Positions 33,066-41,135 of a stretch of 64,000 bases of DNA are shown here, piece by piece (position 1 is the first letter of the stretch; each line of letters begins with the position of its first letter). Both the position numbers and the translations under genes were made by a program. Source of the stretch: Parvularculaceae bacterium (GTDB lineage: Bacteria; Pseudomonadota; Alphaproteobacteria; Caulobacterales; Parvularculaceae). The stretch is taken from assembly GCA_021776465.1 (NCBI GenBank), contig JAJFFU010000216.1, positions 1 to 64,000 on the forward strand, in the 5' to 3' direction. The notes under the pieces were generated by a model. It worked only from the letters and a program-made list of their open reading frames with translations, was not told the origin of the DNA and ran no database searches.

Positions 33066-33102
33066 TAACCATCGGTTTGGGTTAACTATGTATATAAATC
33101 CC
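33066..33102. repeat. Terminal inverted repeat, right
   Basis: Reverse complement of 30252-30288 over all 37 bp. Confidence 0.95.
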
Positions 33103-33110
33103 AAAAGAAT
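33103..33110. repeat. Target-site duplication, right copy
   Basis: AAAAGAAT, identical to 30244-30251. Confidence 0.95.
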
Positions 33111-33319
33111 ATAGAGATGTACAAGGTGGACTGAGGTCGCCTTATATTTCACGTTCAGAAATGGATGAAAGTGTCGCGGAACTTGACCATGAAGACAGCC
33201 TAGAAAAACCTAAAACGATCTACTACTGGCAAATGGATAGCTTTTTTTTATTAAAAGCAGGGGTAAACGAGTTGCCATTAATAAAGATCGTCAGAAAAAT
33301 GAATATGCTCAAAGTGTAG
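33111..33319 (+). pseudogene. BCS1-like AAA ATPase, middle part, after the insertion
   Basis: Continues the 30041 frame: YRDVQGGLRSPYISRSEMDE, later TIYYWQMDSFF. The frame meets TAG at 33317. At the T8 run (33242-33249) a -1 slip gives SFFFIKSRGKRVAINK and runs straight into the 33325 ATPase frame, as BCS1 proteins require. So the gene is broken twice, or it uses frameshifting at T TTT TTT. Confidence 0.7.
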
Positions 33320-33324
33320 GAAAT

Positions 33325-34248
33325 ATGTTCTATGATAGCTATACCATTTCTGGATGGAGAGCGGAAAAATCAATTAAATCACTATTGGAAGAGATGGTAG
33401 ATTTTAACGAACGGTTCATTTCAGAAAGAAGGCCATATCAATACACTCAGAACTCACACGTTTGTTGGGATGAAGAAAGAGAAATTCCTGAGAAAAATTT
33501 TAGTCATTTAGTCTTAGAATGTGAAGAGAGACTGGTTAAGGACATTGACAACTTTCTAGCAGATGAACAGTGGTATCAAGAGCGGGGAATTCTTTACAAA
33601 AGAGGATATCTCTTTAGTGGAGAGGCGGGGAACGGCAAAACCTCACTCTGTTTTGCAATCGGGAATTATGTTGGATGGAGTGTTCATTTTTTAAGTCTTA
33701 ACGACATAAACAATGACACTGATCTCTTTAGTTTATTCGGACAATTAGGACAGAGAAGTATCGTCGTCCTCGAAGATGTTGATGCTGCGTTTAATAAACG
33801 GGATGGAGAGCAAACAGGAGTTTCCTTTTCTGCGCTTCTTAATTGTCTAGATGGGGCGTTTTCTGCTGAAAAATCAATTACCATCCTCACCACTAATCAC
33901 CCTGAGAAAATTGATCCAGCACTTATTCGACGGGGTAGGGTTGATTGTCATGTAGAGATAAACAACCCATCTCTTGAAATGATAAATAAATATATTACCA
34001 AGTTCTACACTATTCAGAATAAGAAAGTTTTGGAGATTGAGGATTTTAAGAACAATATATCGATGGCCGATATTCAGAATCATTGTTTGGACTACAGGGC
34101 AGACTTACAAGGATGTGTGGTGGCAATCAAGAAAGAAATAAAGGTAAGAGATTCAGCCTTGAAAAACAGGGGGTTGGCCCATGAGGCAAAGTTTGCTGAT
34201 AGAAATCAGGAAGACCTTACTGAATCAGGCATCTGTAAAACTCACTAA
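33325..34248 (+). CDS. BCS1-like AAA+ ATPase, ATPase domain
   Basis: 307 aa. SGWRAEKSIKSLLEEM, Walker A LFSGEAGNGKTSL near residue 98, Walker B SIVVLEDVDAAF near residue 145, sensor LTTNHPEKIDPAL and arginine finger RRGRVDCHVE. This is the AAA core of BCS1-type proteins, which translocate folded proteins at membranes in mitochondria; phage and bacterial homologues have unknown clients. The membrane N-terminus is cut off by IS1595 (30041-30268). The true start may be the -1 frame from 33241. Confidence 0.85.
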   Translation: MFYDSYTISGWRAEKSIKSLLEEMVDFNERFISERRPYQYTQNSHVCWDEEREIPEKNFSHLVLECEERLVKDIDNFLADEQWYQERGILYKRGYLFSGEAGNGKTSLCFAIGNYVGWSVHFLSLNDINNDTDLFSLFGQLGQRSIVVLEDVDAAFNKRDGEQTGVSFSALLNCLDGAFSAEKSITILTTNHPEKIDPALIRRGRVDCHVEINNPSLEMINKYITKFYTIQNKKVLEIEDFKNNISMADIQNHCLDYRADLQGCVVAIKKEIKVRDSALKNRGLAHEAKFADRNQEDLTESGICKTH

Positions 34249-34251
34249 CAC

Positions 34252-34743
34252 ATGGAGTACGCCACAGCATACAAAATCGCGTGTGAGACCTTAGAGCAAC
34301 TCAGACCATACTGTAATCGAATAGAGATTGCTGGCTCTATCAGGCGCAAGAAAAAAACCAACATAAAGGATGTGGAAATCGTCTGCATTCCTAAACCTTA
34401 TGATGTTGGGCTTTTTTCCACTGGTATCGCAACAGTAGTAAACCAGTGGAAAAAAGTGCGGGGTGAACTTCCCTGTCGATACACTCAAAGAATCCTTCCT
34501 TGTGGAGCTAAGCTTGATTTGTTTATCACCGAGCAGGAGCGGTGGGGGATGACATTTGCGCTTCGGACTGGGTCGGCAGACTATAGTTATAAGGTGTTAG
34601 GCTCTGGGTGGGTAGCCAGAGGGTATAAAAGTGTAGATGGATGGCTCACATATAAAGGAAAGAAAATTGTGATACGAGAGGAAATTGACCTGTTCAATAA
34701 ACTTGGGATGGATTATGTAAACCCTGAAAACAGAGAGGTGTGA
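34252..34743 (+). CDS. PolX-like DNA polymerase beta nucleotidyltransferase
   Basis: 163 aa. IEIAGSIRRKKKTNIKDVEI (GS plus the first catalytic carboxylates), ILPCGAKLDLFITE (LDLF, third carboxylate), then FALRTGSADYSYKVLG. This is the palm and thumb of PolX-type enzymes without the HhH 8-kDa part. Suggested role: short gap filling or end repair. It follows the ATPase by 3 bp. Confidence 0.85.
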   Translation: MEYATAYKIACETLEQLRPYCNRIEIAGSIRRKKKTNIKDVEIVCIPKPYDVGLFSTGIATVVNQWKKVRGELPCRYTQRILPCGAKLDLFITEQERWGMTFALRTGSADYSYKVLGSGWVARGYKSVDGWLTYKGKKIVIREEIDLFNKLGMDYVNPENREV

Positions 34744-34804
34744 TAAGATCATAAATGCTAATTTTGATATATATCAAATGTTATTGAACTGAACAAACTA
34801 CATT

Positions 34805-35032
34805 ATGAAATTTTACGGAGAAGTTGTTTCGATTGACGCAAGTTATTTAAAAGCTACTAATGATGATGGTGCCGAAATAAAGGTGGCTCTAAAAGACGTT
34901 GATAAAGCCCTTGTTCAAACTATTCATCTGGGCACAAAAATAAAATTTGATGGGACTCTTGGAGATGTTTTCTATAAAAAGGGTAAAGAGAGAATTTGGA
35001 CTTTTGTTAAAAATGTTATCGCCGCTGAATAG
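34805..35032 (+). CDS. Hypothetical protein, 75 aa
   Basis: Beta-rich with short repeated strands (KFYGEVVSIDASYLKATNDD, IKVALKDVDKA, IKFDGTLGDVFY), suggestive of a small OB or SH3-like barrel. Not recognised. Confidence 0.65.
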   Translation: MKFYGEVVSIDASYLKATNDDGAEIKVALKDVDKALVQTIHLGTKIKFDGTLGDVFYKKGKERIWTFVKNVIAAE

Positions 35033-35034
35033 TT

Positions 35035-35223
35035 GTGTGGATTTCAAAGCGTAAATATTACAAGATAGCCAGTAAAGCGAATGCAAAAATGCTTCGAATG
35101 TATCATTGGCAGTATAGTAAAAGGCATCGAGATTTACCAAACAATTTTACAGTGGGGGTGCTCGGCGCGGTTCTTGTCGACTTACCAAAAGTAATTGCAA
35201 AAAATAATTTACCCCCCATGTAG
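35035..35223 (+). CDS. Hypothetical basic protein, 62 aa
   Basis: Start GTG 35035 directly after the previous stop (ATG 35089 is the alternative). Strongly basic start: MWISKRKYYKIASKANAK. Not recognised. Bases 35224-35310 contain an ATG-less open frame only. Confidence 0.5.
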   Translation: MWISKRKYYKIASKANAKMLRMYHWQYSKRHRDLPNNFTVGVLGAVLVDLPKVIAKNNLPPM

Positions 35224-35310
35224 TTATTAGACCATCTAAGCGGATCGAACAATTTACCGAGCTGATTACTTCTTTAAAAGCTCAGGGGTAAAATTCTCGA
35301 TGACCAAACC

Positions 35311-35625
35311 ATGTCCGAATTGCCCTTCACCACTACGTGTCTCAAAGGGTGGCGTGCCGAAGAGATTATTGAAAGCATTACAACGGTGGATCAAACATTT
35401 GCATGTCATCAAACAATCGAACATGATGATTCCGAGGATGGAGATCGAACTGTAACTTCAAATAGCGAGCATTGTGCGGGAGCATTAATACTCCTTGAAA
35501 AGCAGCAATCACCCAACCAAATGATGCGCATCTCTGAAAGACTCGGGATGTATGATAGATTCAAATTGAATATGGGTTCTAAAGTGTTTGACACTTTTGA
35601 TGAATTCATCGATCACCACTCTTAA
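35311..35625 (+). CDS. DUF6283-like phage protein
   Basis: 104 aa. CLKGWRAEEII, FACHQT near residue 31, EHCAGALILLEKQQSPNQMM and RISERLGMYDRFKLN follow the CHQ...CAGA layout of DUF6283 proteins in phages and Actinobacteria. Function unknown; the conserved Cys and His suggest metal binding. Recognition from memory. Confidence 0.65.
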   Translation: MSELPFTTTCLKGWRAEEIIESITTVDQTFACHQTIEHDDSEDGDRTVTSNSEHCAGALILLEKQQSPNQMMRISERLGMYDRFKLNMGSKVFDTFDEFIDHHS

Positions 35626-35654
35626 ACTAAGTTTATAAAGTCTTAAATTTGAGG

Positions 35655-35897
35655 ATGAACTTTTCCAGACTTAATACTTTACGCGGCAAAATAAACGAAG
35701 GAACCTCTACCGAATCTGAAAACTTAGAATTTATAAACCTGCTTCACGCTGAAGGATCAATGCCTGATAAGATAATGCAAGATTATAAAGGGTCAGGAGA
35801 TAAGATAGAGATTTTAAAAGCAGCAAACATAATTGCGGGGATTATTCTATTGGGGCATATACTAATGATGGTGGCCGAGGGACGGATTAAACTGTAG
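35655..35897 (+). CDS. Hypothetical protein with C-terminal membrane segment
   Basis: 80 aa from ATG 35655 (TTG 35649 less likely). A polar helical N-terminus then a hydrophobic segment at about 58-75. It meets the 35887 gene tail to tail, overlapping by 11 bp. Confidence 0.6.
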   Translation: MNFSRLNTLRGKINEGTSTESENLEFINLLHAEGSMPDKIMQDYKGSGDKIEILKAANIIAGIILLGHILMMVAEGRIKL

Positions 35898-36093
35898 CCT
35901 TCCAGAACTTTTCTGGGGCTGGGCACTCATCTACGTCAATCATTATCTTTAAATTTATTACACATGAACAAAAGGGACATAATGGGTTTGAGGGATTTTT
36001 TCGGTGAGGACATTTAGCACATAGGCGTCCTCTTTTTTTTCGGGTAAGATGATCAACATGATGTTTTGGAAGAAGTACGTGTTGGAATCCCAT
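35887..36093 (-). CDS. Small zinc-binding protein on the minus strand
   Basis: 68 aa. HVDHLTRKKRGRLCAKCPHR, CPFCSCVINLK and CPAPEKFW: six Cys in the order CxxC, CxxCxC, C-P..W that I recall in small zinc proteins of Bacteroidota and their phages. It fills a 300-bp gap between + strand genes. It is the only minus-strand gene outside the insertion sequence. Confidence 0.65.
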   Translation of the reverse strand: MGFQHVLLPKHHVDHLTRKKRGRLCAKCPHRKNPSNPLCPFCSCVINLKIMIDVDECPAPEKFWKATV

Positions 36094-36163
36094 GGTGTAA
36101 AACTAATAAAAATAGATTTCTAAAATTTTATATCACTTTTTAAGGTGCTAATCGAAAATTATA

Positions 36164-36181
36164 ATTATCTTTGACGATAAC
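36164..36181 (+). promoter_or_regulatory. Dyad with -7 box before 36199
   Basis: ATTATCTTTGACGATAAC: -7 box TATCTTTG (36166-36173) between TTATC and GATAA arms. No good -33 TTTG. ATG is 26 bp downstream of the -7 box, which fits a transcript start near 36180. Confidence 0.6.
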
Positions 36182-36198
36182 TTACAAAACCAACTTTT

Positions 36199-36708
36199 AT
36201 GAACTACAGAATCAGACGCTCAGCTTTATTTACAATCGCAACAGGGCTCTTTATTTACTTCACTCTTTTAGTTACAGGAATAGGGGATTCAAAATGGAAT
36301 GAGTGGCAACAGGCCATTGTTCTTGCTTTATCCAGTGGGGTTCTAGTCTTCTGTTTGGAGAGTGTTTTTGGCAACTTTAAGCAGATGCCAAACACCCCTA
36401 AGGGGGTATCCATAAGTACTCTTAGTGATAACGATCAGGCGTATCTTACTCAAATACTCACAGACGTCTCCGCCTATTCTTTTTCTTATCATGGGCACTC
36501 CCTTATGATCGATGTAAATATGAATGAGTTGATTTCTATCAATCTTGATGGCTTTGTGAGATTTATGTATAAAGATTTAGCCCTTAAGATGAATAGTACG
36601 AACCATGTATTGGCATTCAATGCTTATCTCAACACTAAAGGAGAATCAGAGTATTATAAAAAGTGGTTGGCCGAGGCCGGATTAGCTCCTAAACCAGTGG
36701 AGGTATGA
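36199..36708 (+). CDS. Membrane protein, 169 aa
   Basis: Two membrane segments at about 8-27 and 38-57, then a ~110-residue soluble tail. First gene behind the 36164 dyad. Not recognised. ATGA overlap with the next gene. Confidence 0.7.
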   Translation: MNYRIRRSALFTIATGLFIYFTLLVTGIGDSKWNEWQQAIVLALSSGVLVFCLESVFGNFKQMPNTPKGVSISTLSDNDQAYLTQILTDVSAYSFSYHGHSLMIDVNMNELISINLDGFVRFMYKDLALKMNSTNHVLAFNAYLNTKGESEYYKKWLAEAGLAPKPVEV

Positions 36709-37313
36709 AAGTTTTCGTTAAATATCTTCCTTTTGTTTTAGGAAAAGTTGATTTGACCGCAGATTATGTTTTCGCTGAACGCAATGGAATACTGCACTTA
36801 TGTGAAATATTTAAGGTGACCACCCACGGGCGTGTTGATCTCCGTGCAGCGACTGGGGTAAGAGATATATTTTTTACAAGTATTCCTGCTCTTATTCCTG
36901 CGGCGGCATACGCCGTTAAATACGGCGCCGAACCTGATGATCTCGTGTATGTTGACACTCTTGAGGCTGGAATTCAGCAAGTAAAAATCCATAGGAAAAC
37001 ATTCCTACAAGATGGTGCCCCCGAACCTACATATTACTATTTAGATTCAAAATCACACGAGCAACTTGTAAGCTCGCCAATATACAGCGTGATTGGACGT
37101 TTATCTGACAAAGCGACCTGGGTTAGAGACCACGATAAAGTAGAAGTTGCTAGAAGATATCAGTGTTGGGATAGTAACAATCCAGCCGATGGTTACTCGT
37201 ACTATTCAGAAGACTTAAAACGCCCGGGGAAGACTCACCCAGTAGCCAGCGCTATTTCCGATGAGGAAAGCCCTTTACATGTCAAATGCACACAATGTAA
37301 CCTCTGGCATTAA
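36705..37313 (+). CDS. Hypothetical protein, 202 aa
   Basis: Soluble, mixed alpha/beta; ends with a CTQC pair (HVKCTQCNLWH). No known domain. Stop and next start overlap by one base (TAATG). Confidence 0.65.
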   Translation: MKVFVKYLPFVLGKVDLTADYVFAERNGILHLCEIFKVTTHGRVDLRAATGVRDIFFTSIPALIPAAAYAVKYGAEPDDLVYVDTLEAGIQQVKIHRKTFLQDGAPEPTYYYLDSKSHEQLVSSPIYSVIGRLSDKATWVRDHDKVEVARRYQCWDSNNPADGYSYYSEDLKRPGKTHPVASAISDEESPLHVKCTQCNLWH

Positions 37314-37573
37314 TGAAGATATTACTCGTCATACTATTAGCGATGTCTTTGCTGCTTTTTTTGCGGTGGGGACGAAATACCTCGTGGGGACGCTTTACTC
37401 GTTTATGGGGGTATAAAGCTAGGAAGTGTAAAAGATGCAATCAGCTTCATCACCGCAGGGCTAAACCCTTTGGGCAAGGAAATACTTATTACTACTGGGC
37501 GGTTGATCCTCCGGTTAACGACCCCACTTGTGGGTGTTTAAAATATTGTGACCATGTCAGAGGTGTCAGATAG
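37313..37573 (+). CDS. Small membrane-anchored Cys-rich protein
   Basis: 86 aa. An N-terminal hydrophobic segment at 2-16, a basic stretch, then CKRCNQLHHRR and CGCLKYCDH. The Cys are probably cytoplasmic zinc ligands. Overlaps the next gene by 20 bp. Confidence 0.6.
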   Translation: MKILLVILLAMSLLLFLRWGRNTSWGRFTRLWGYKARKCKRCNQLHHRRAKPFGQGNTYYYWAVDPPVNDPTCGCLKYCDHVRGVR

Positions 37574-38153
37574 AATTCGAAAAAACAAGCTTCTACCAGA
37601 GGATATGATCCAATCTTTTGAGAGTATGCAGGCTACCCTTGCTTTTTGGGGTGGATGGGAACACATCGGAGAATCTGGTGTGAATCCTGAGGTTGGTTTT
37701 TTGGTCGCCGGATGCGGAGGCGGTCAAGGGGGTTATGATTTTTCAATCGTCACAATCGACCCCAATCCATTGCCTGAGAAAGTAGCTAATCTGTTTATGG
37801 ATCAGGTGAATATTAAATGGCACGTGTCAATTGAAGAGACTGACCTTTATAAGGACTGGGGGGAGCGGAGTTTTTATATCAATGTAATGCTTATTCCCAC
37901 TGTTGGCTTTACCCAAGAACAAGGGTTGAAGCAAATATCAAGCCTCCTACGCTGGCGGAGATCACTTCTTCTGGATACAATTCCTGACTGCTTTCACAAG
38001 AGTATACTAAAATTCTTCAGGAAGAACAACCTGCAAGGGAACAAAGAAAAGGATCGGGAGTCCGGTATCCCCACCAAGGATATCCGTCTGTGGCTTAAGG
38101 AAGTTAAAAAGAATGGATTCGGTTATCCAATACATTTTAAAGAATCAAAATAA
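37554..38153 (+). CDS. Hypothetical protein, 199 aa
   Basis: ATG 37554 preferred to GTG 37548. A Gly-rich motif GFLVAGCGGGQGGYDFS near residue 48 is striking but fits no family I know. The C-terminus is basic and helical. Confidence 0.65.
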   Translation: MSEVSDRIRKNKLLPEDMIQSFESMQATLAFWGGWEHIGESGVNPEVGFLVAGCGGGQGGYDFSIVTIDPNPLPEKVANLFMDQVNIKWHVSIEETDLYKDWGERSFYINVMLIPTVGFTQEQGLKQISSLLRWRRSLLLDTIPDCFHKSILKFFRKNNLQGNKEKDRESGIPTKDIRLWLKEVKKNGFGYPIHFKESK

Positions 38154-38160
38154 ATAAAAC

Positions 38161-39447
38161 ATGACACAGACTGACCCATACGACCTTGAGCAAATAGTCC
38201 ATTCAGTCGCCACCAATACAGTTGGGTGGGTGGATACTATCTATGACAAATATTCAGACATCAAAGATGAACACCTCAAAGAGCAGTTTCTTTGTGACTT
38301 AACAGATAGAAAAAAAGAGTTTGACCCTGAGGAGCTTAAAAAACAGAGGTGGTACCTGATTCGTAACTGGGCAGACGTAGATGTTTTTCCTGAGTCGGAC
38401 CTTAAGCTTTACGAAATAGAGGATGAATTTGGATCGGAGGAGTTTCATGCTTATCTCATTAGTGAGATGGATGCAATGAAAGAAGAGCAGGAATTTTTCA
38501 ATGGGTTTACCAATCATGGTGAAGGCAAGTTAAGGATAACCCTGTTTAATTCGGTTGGGCTTAAGTCTACTTATGACTTGATGTACTATCTGAACTTGAG
38601 AAAAGTGTTAGGGGAGGAGCATTGGGAAAAGTTGTTTTGGATTTTTGATACCCGTAATGATTACGACATATTTCAGTTTTTAGTGGACACTGACACCGAG
38701 GGGTCTCCAATGTATTCGATAGAGGAATGCAAGGAACTTATCGATGGCACAATTGAAACATTGGAATTTGTTCAAGATTCTATCTATCAGAGTTTTTACT
38801 TCAAATCTGAGATTAAAGAGCATTTCTGCGCTGGGAATAATTTTCTTTCGCATAATGCTGACATGAGCCCCGAAGAGCTTACTCAGGTGTTTGAGAATGT
38901 ATTAGAGGACGAGAGTCAATTTTTTCCAACGCTTAGGAGCCATATAGAATCACTGCTGCCTGAGGATAGTTTTATGTCGGATTTATGGGAATTTGGCTCA
39001 GACGAGGTCAGTCTCTATTATGACATCTCAAAATCAGCCTATTCAGACTTCATGGCTAAATTTAAGGCTTGGGTGGACTATGCCGAACTAGGTCATCTGA
39101 TCTCATGGGAAGTAAAGGACGTGAGCTGGCCCCAAGAAAGACCAATTATAGAATACCACGGGTGGAGACTTGAAGAGAAAATCAAAGGGAACGCCTTACG
39201 ATTACTGGATTCATTAGCAGAAAAAGCGACAAGCGACGCTCCCAAAGAGGTCCATGTATTGCACGTGGATAAAAAGGTTCAATGTGGTATTATTCTTACC
39301 ATATTGGAGGAGGGCCAAACATTCGATGTCCGCAAGCTTCACTACGATTTAATCACACTGAGTGATCCATATGAACTCGGTAGCATTCCAGATAATACTG
39401 ATTTACCATCTTTTATTGGTGAACTTAAAACAAAGTGGTCAACATGA
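38161..39447 (+). CDS. Large acidic hypothetical protein, 428 aa
   Basis: One of the largest proteins in the window. Strongly acidic, mostly helical, rich in aromatic residues, without membrane segments or nucleotide motifs. Contains WRLEEKIKGNALRLLDSLAE near residue 335. Not recognised; the net charge could suit DNA mimicry or protein binding, but nothing shows this. Confidence 0.7.
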   Translation: MTQTDPYDLEQIVHSVATNTVGWVDTIYDKYSDIKDEHLKEQFLCDLTDRKKEFDPEELKKQRWYLIRNWADVDVFPESDLKLYEIEDEFGSEEFHAYLISEMDAMKEEQEFFNGFTNHGEGKLRITLFNSVGLKSTYDLMYYLNLRKVLGEEHWEKLFWIFDTRNDYDIFQFLVDTDTEGSPMYSIEECKELIDGTIETLEFVQDSIYQSFYFKSEIKEHFCAGNNFLSHNADMSPEELTQVFENVLEDESQFFPTLRSHIESLLPEDSFMSDLWEFGSDEVSLYYDISKSAYSDFMAKFKAWVDYAELGHLISWEVKDVSWPQERPIIEYHGWRLEEKIKGNALRLLDSLAEKATSDAPKEVHVLHVDKKVQCGIILTILEEGQTFDVRKLHYDLITLSDPYELGSIPDNTDLPSFIGELKTKWST

Positions 39448-39917
39448 GTGATAAATTAATCCTAGAATACCCCGACAAGGCTGCGGCTTATCTGGAAAAG
39501 AAGCTGTTTTCTAAGATGAAGTCCAATGGGCGAATGACCTATATGGTTCGAAAGGAAAAACATCTAACCACAACAATAGTGATCAAATGCTTAACTCCTA
39601 CCCCGGAGAGATTTTTCATGAATCTAGGTCTTGACATCGCCAATACTCTTTTGCCTTATAAACGGATTTACTATCGAGCGCGGCTGCGTAAATTTAAACG
39701 GGTTATAGATGCGTGTGAGAAGCGTATTGAAGATGTAAAGTCTGAGCGGCTTATATCTTACAAAAACTTTGCAAAAAACACTCTTAAGCACAAGGAGCTT
39801 CAGGATTATATCCAGCAAACAGGTCGTGTCCTTCACAATGCTAAATGTAAGATGCACGCCTGTAAAACCTATAGTGAAATGACTCAAAACAGGTTAAAAC
39901 TCCTTCTCGGTGAGTAA
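39444..39917 (+). CDS. Hypothetical basic protein, 157 aa
   Basis: Start ATG 39444 (ATGA overlap). The second half is highly basic and helical (RIYYRARLRKFKRVIDACEK). Not recognised; its charge is opposite to that of the large acidic neighbour. Confidence 0.65.
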   Translation: MSDKLILEYPDKAAAYLEKKLFSKMKSNGRMTYMVRKEKHLTTTIVIKCLTPTPERFFMNLGLDIANTLLPYKRIYYRARLRKFKRVIDACEKRIEDVKSERLISYKNFAKNTLKHKELQDYIQQTGRVLHNAKCKMHACKTYSEMTQNRLKLLLGE

Positions 39918-40281
39918 AGACCAAACCATAGAAGAGGTTTCCTCTGTGATGCGGGCATTATCTAGGTGTCGGTTTTCACTCTCAAACGAGAAAGAACTTC
40001 AAACCGAGATCAGCAAGAAATTTGAAGAGCTGGGTTTTGATGAAATTAAAAGAGAACACAGGTTAGATTGTGATAGCGTAGTTGATTTTTTCTATCAAGG
40101 TGTAGCGATAGAGGTGAAAATTAAAGGAAGTGCGAAAGCCATCTATAGACAGTGCGAAAGGTATTGCCAGATCAAAGAAGTGAATGCTCTGATTCTAGTC
40201 ACTAACAAAGCGATGGGGTTTCCAGAGGAGATTCATGACAAACCATGCTATGTGATCAACCTCGGTAAAGCATGGTTTTAA
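39910..40281 (+). CDS. PD-(D/E)XK nuclease-like protein
   Basis: 123 aa, start GTG 39910. ELQTEISKKFEELGFDEIKR, then VVDFFYQGVAIEVKIKGS gives D...ExK, and IYRQCERYCQIKEV plus ALILVTNKAM complete a restriction-endonuclease-like core. Likely a structure- or repair-type phage nuclease; its substrate cannot be read from sequence. Confidence 0.7.
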   Translation: MSKDQTIEEVSSVMRALSRCRFSLSNEKELQTEISKKFEELGFDEIKREHRLDCDSVVDFFYQGVAIEVKIKGSAKAIYRQCERYCQIKEVNALILVTNKAMGFPEEIHDKPCYVINLGKAWF

Positions 40282-40541
40282 TGCATTTAAACAATTATGA
40301 TATGCCAGAAATAGATAGAGGGGACTTTATAAAAGGACAGGAGGTACTTTTTTTCGATGACATCCATTGGAGCCAGATTGGACACGATGTTGGAAACAAT
40401 GATGTGTTCTACAAAAAAGCGAACATCAATGGATTTAGGAATAACAAGCAAACCGGATTTAGAACCGTGGCTGACCTAATTCTTCCTGACGGAAGAGTGA
40501 GTACTGGTCATTTTATTTCAAGTCTTAAGACTGTAGCCTGA
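40281..40541 (+). CDS. Hypothetical protein, 86 aa
   Basis: Start ATG 40281 overlaps the previous stop (TAATG); ATG 40272 is possible. Begins MHLNNYDMPEIDRGDF, later DIHWSQIGHDVGNNDVFY. Not recognised. Confidence 0.65.
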   Translation: MHLNNYDMPEIDRGDFIKGQEVLFFDDIHWSQIGHDVGNNDVFYKKANINGFRNNKQTGFRTVADLILPDGRVSTGHFISSLKTVA

Positions 40542-40632
40542 GAAGTATGAGAGAGGGAAGAAAGTATATGCCTGATTAAAACAGCGAACTGTAGAGTAGA
40601 ATGTGCGCTGGTTTATCAACAACAAAATTCAT

Positions 40633-40857
40633 ATGAAAAAAACATCAAAAAAATGGCTTGAAAGCATCCCAAAAAGATGGCGCCCGGAAATAATTGATCC
40701 CTGCGGATGGGACACCTCAAATCCAGAGTACTCCTTTAACGAAGAAAAGATTTCTGCATTTGATTTTATAAACAGGCTCGGTAACTCCTTTATTAAAGGG
40801 AGGGCGCAGACACAGTGGGAGAAATTCAAGAACAACTTCTTAGATCAGAACTCATAA
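40633..40857 (+). CDS. Hypothetical protein, 74 aa
   Basis: Start ATG 40633 rather than GTG 40603. MKKTSKKWLESIPKRWRPEI, then PEYSFNEEKISAFDFINR. Basic; not recognised. Confidence 0.6.
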   Translation: MKKTSKKWLESIPKRWRPEIIDPCGWDTSNPEYSFNEEKISAFDFINRLGNSFIKGRAQTQWEKFKNNFLDQNS

Positions 40858-40889
40858 CGAGGACAGGTCATGAAATTTTGATAAAAAAC

Positions 40890-41126
40890 ATGGGTAAAAG
40901 AAAAACTATAAATGATAAACTCTTACGAGATATTTCTTACGAAATGAGTGTTGCTTTTACCGAGACTCTAAGTGAACATTGTCGAGATAAGGGACTGAGT
41001 GAAGAAAACCAATGGTTTAATAATCCTCCTGATTCATGGTCGGATTCTGAGCGGGATATGTTTGATGCCTTATCGTCATTTGATGACAAAGCATTCGAGC
41101 GTATAAGTAGAATATTAGCAAATTAA
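40890..41126 (+). CDS. Hypothetical protein, 78 aa
   Basis: ATG 40890 preferred; an upstream GTG 40815 would overlap the previous gene by 43 bp. Helical and acidic. Not recognised. Confidence 0.6.
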   Translation: MGKRKTINDKLLRDISYEMSVAFTETLSEHCRDKGLSEENQWFNNPPDSWSDSERDMFDALSSFDDKAFERISRILAN

Positions 41127-41135
41127 TGGTAGAAC

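Larger units (their letters stand above)
30252..33102 (-). mobile_element. IS1595-family element carrying a restriction-modification system
   Basis: 2851 bp, bounded by 37-bp perfect terminal inverted repeats and an 8-bp target duplication. On the minus strand the order is transposase, methyltransferase, a 61-aa protein and a restriction endonuclease. The transposase and methyltransferase overlap by 11 bp and the next pair by 4 bp. IS1595-family elements are known to carry passenger genes. All four frames look intact and the ends are perfect, which suggests a recent insertion. Confidence 0.95.

Noticed and set aside
30252-33102. Phage-encoded defence island or phage-own R-M system
   Set aside because: The R-M genes lie wholly inside perfect IS ends with a target duplication, so they are element cargo.
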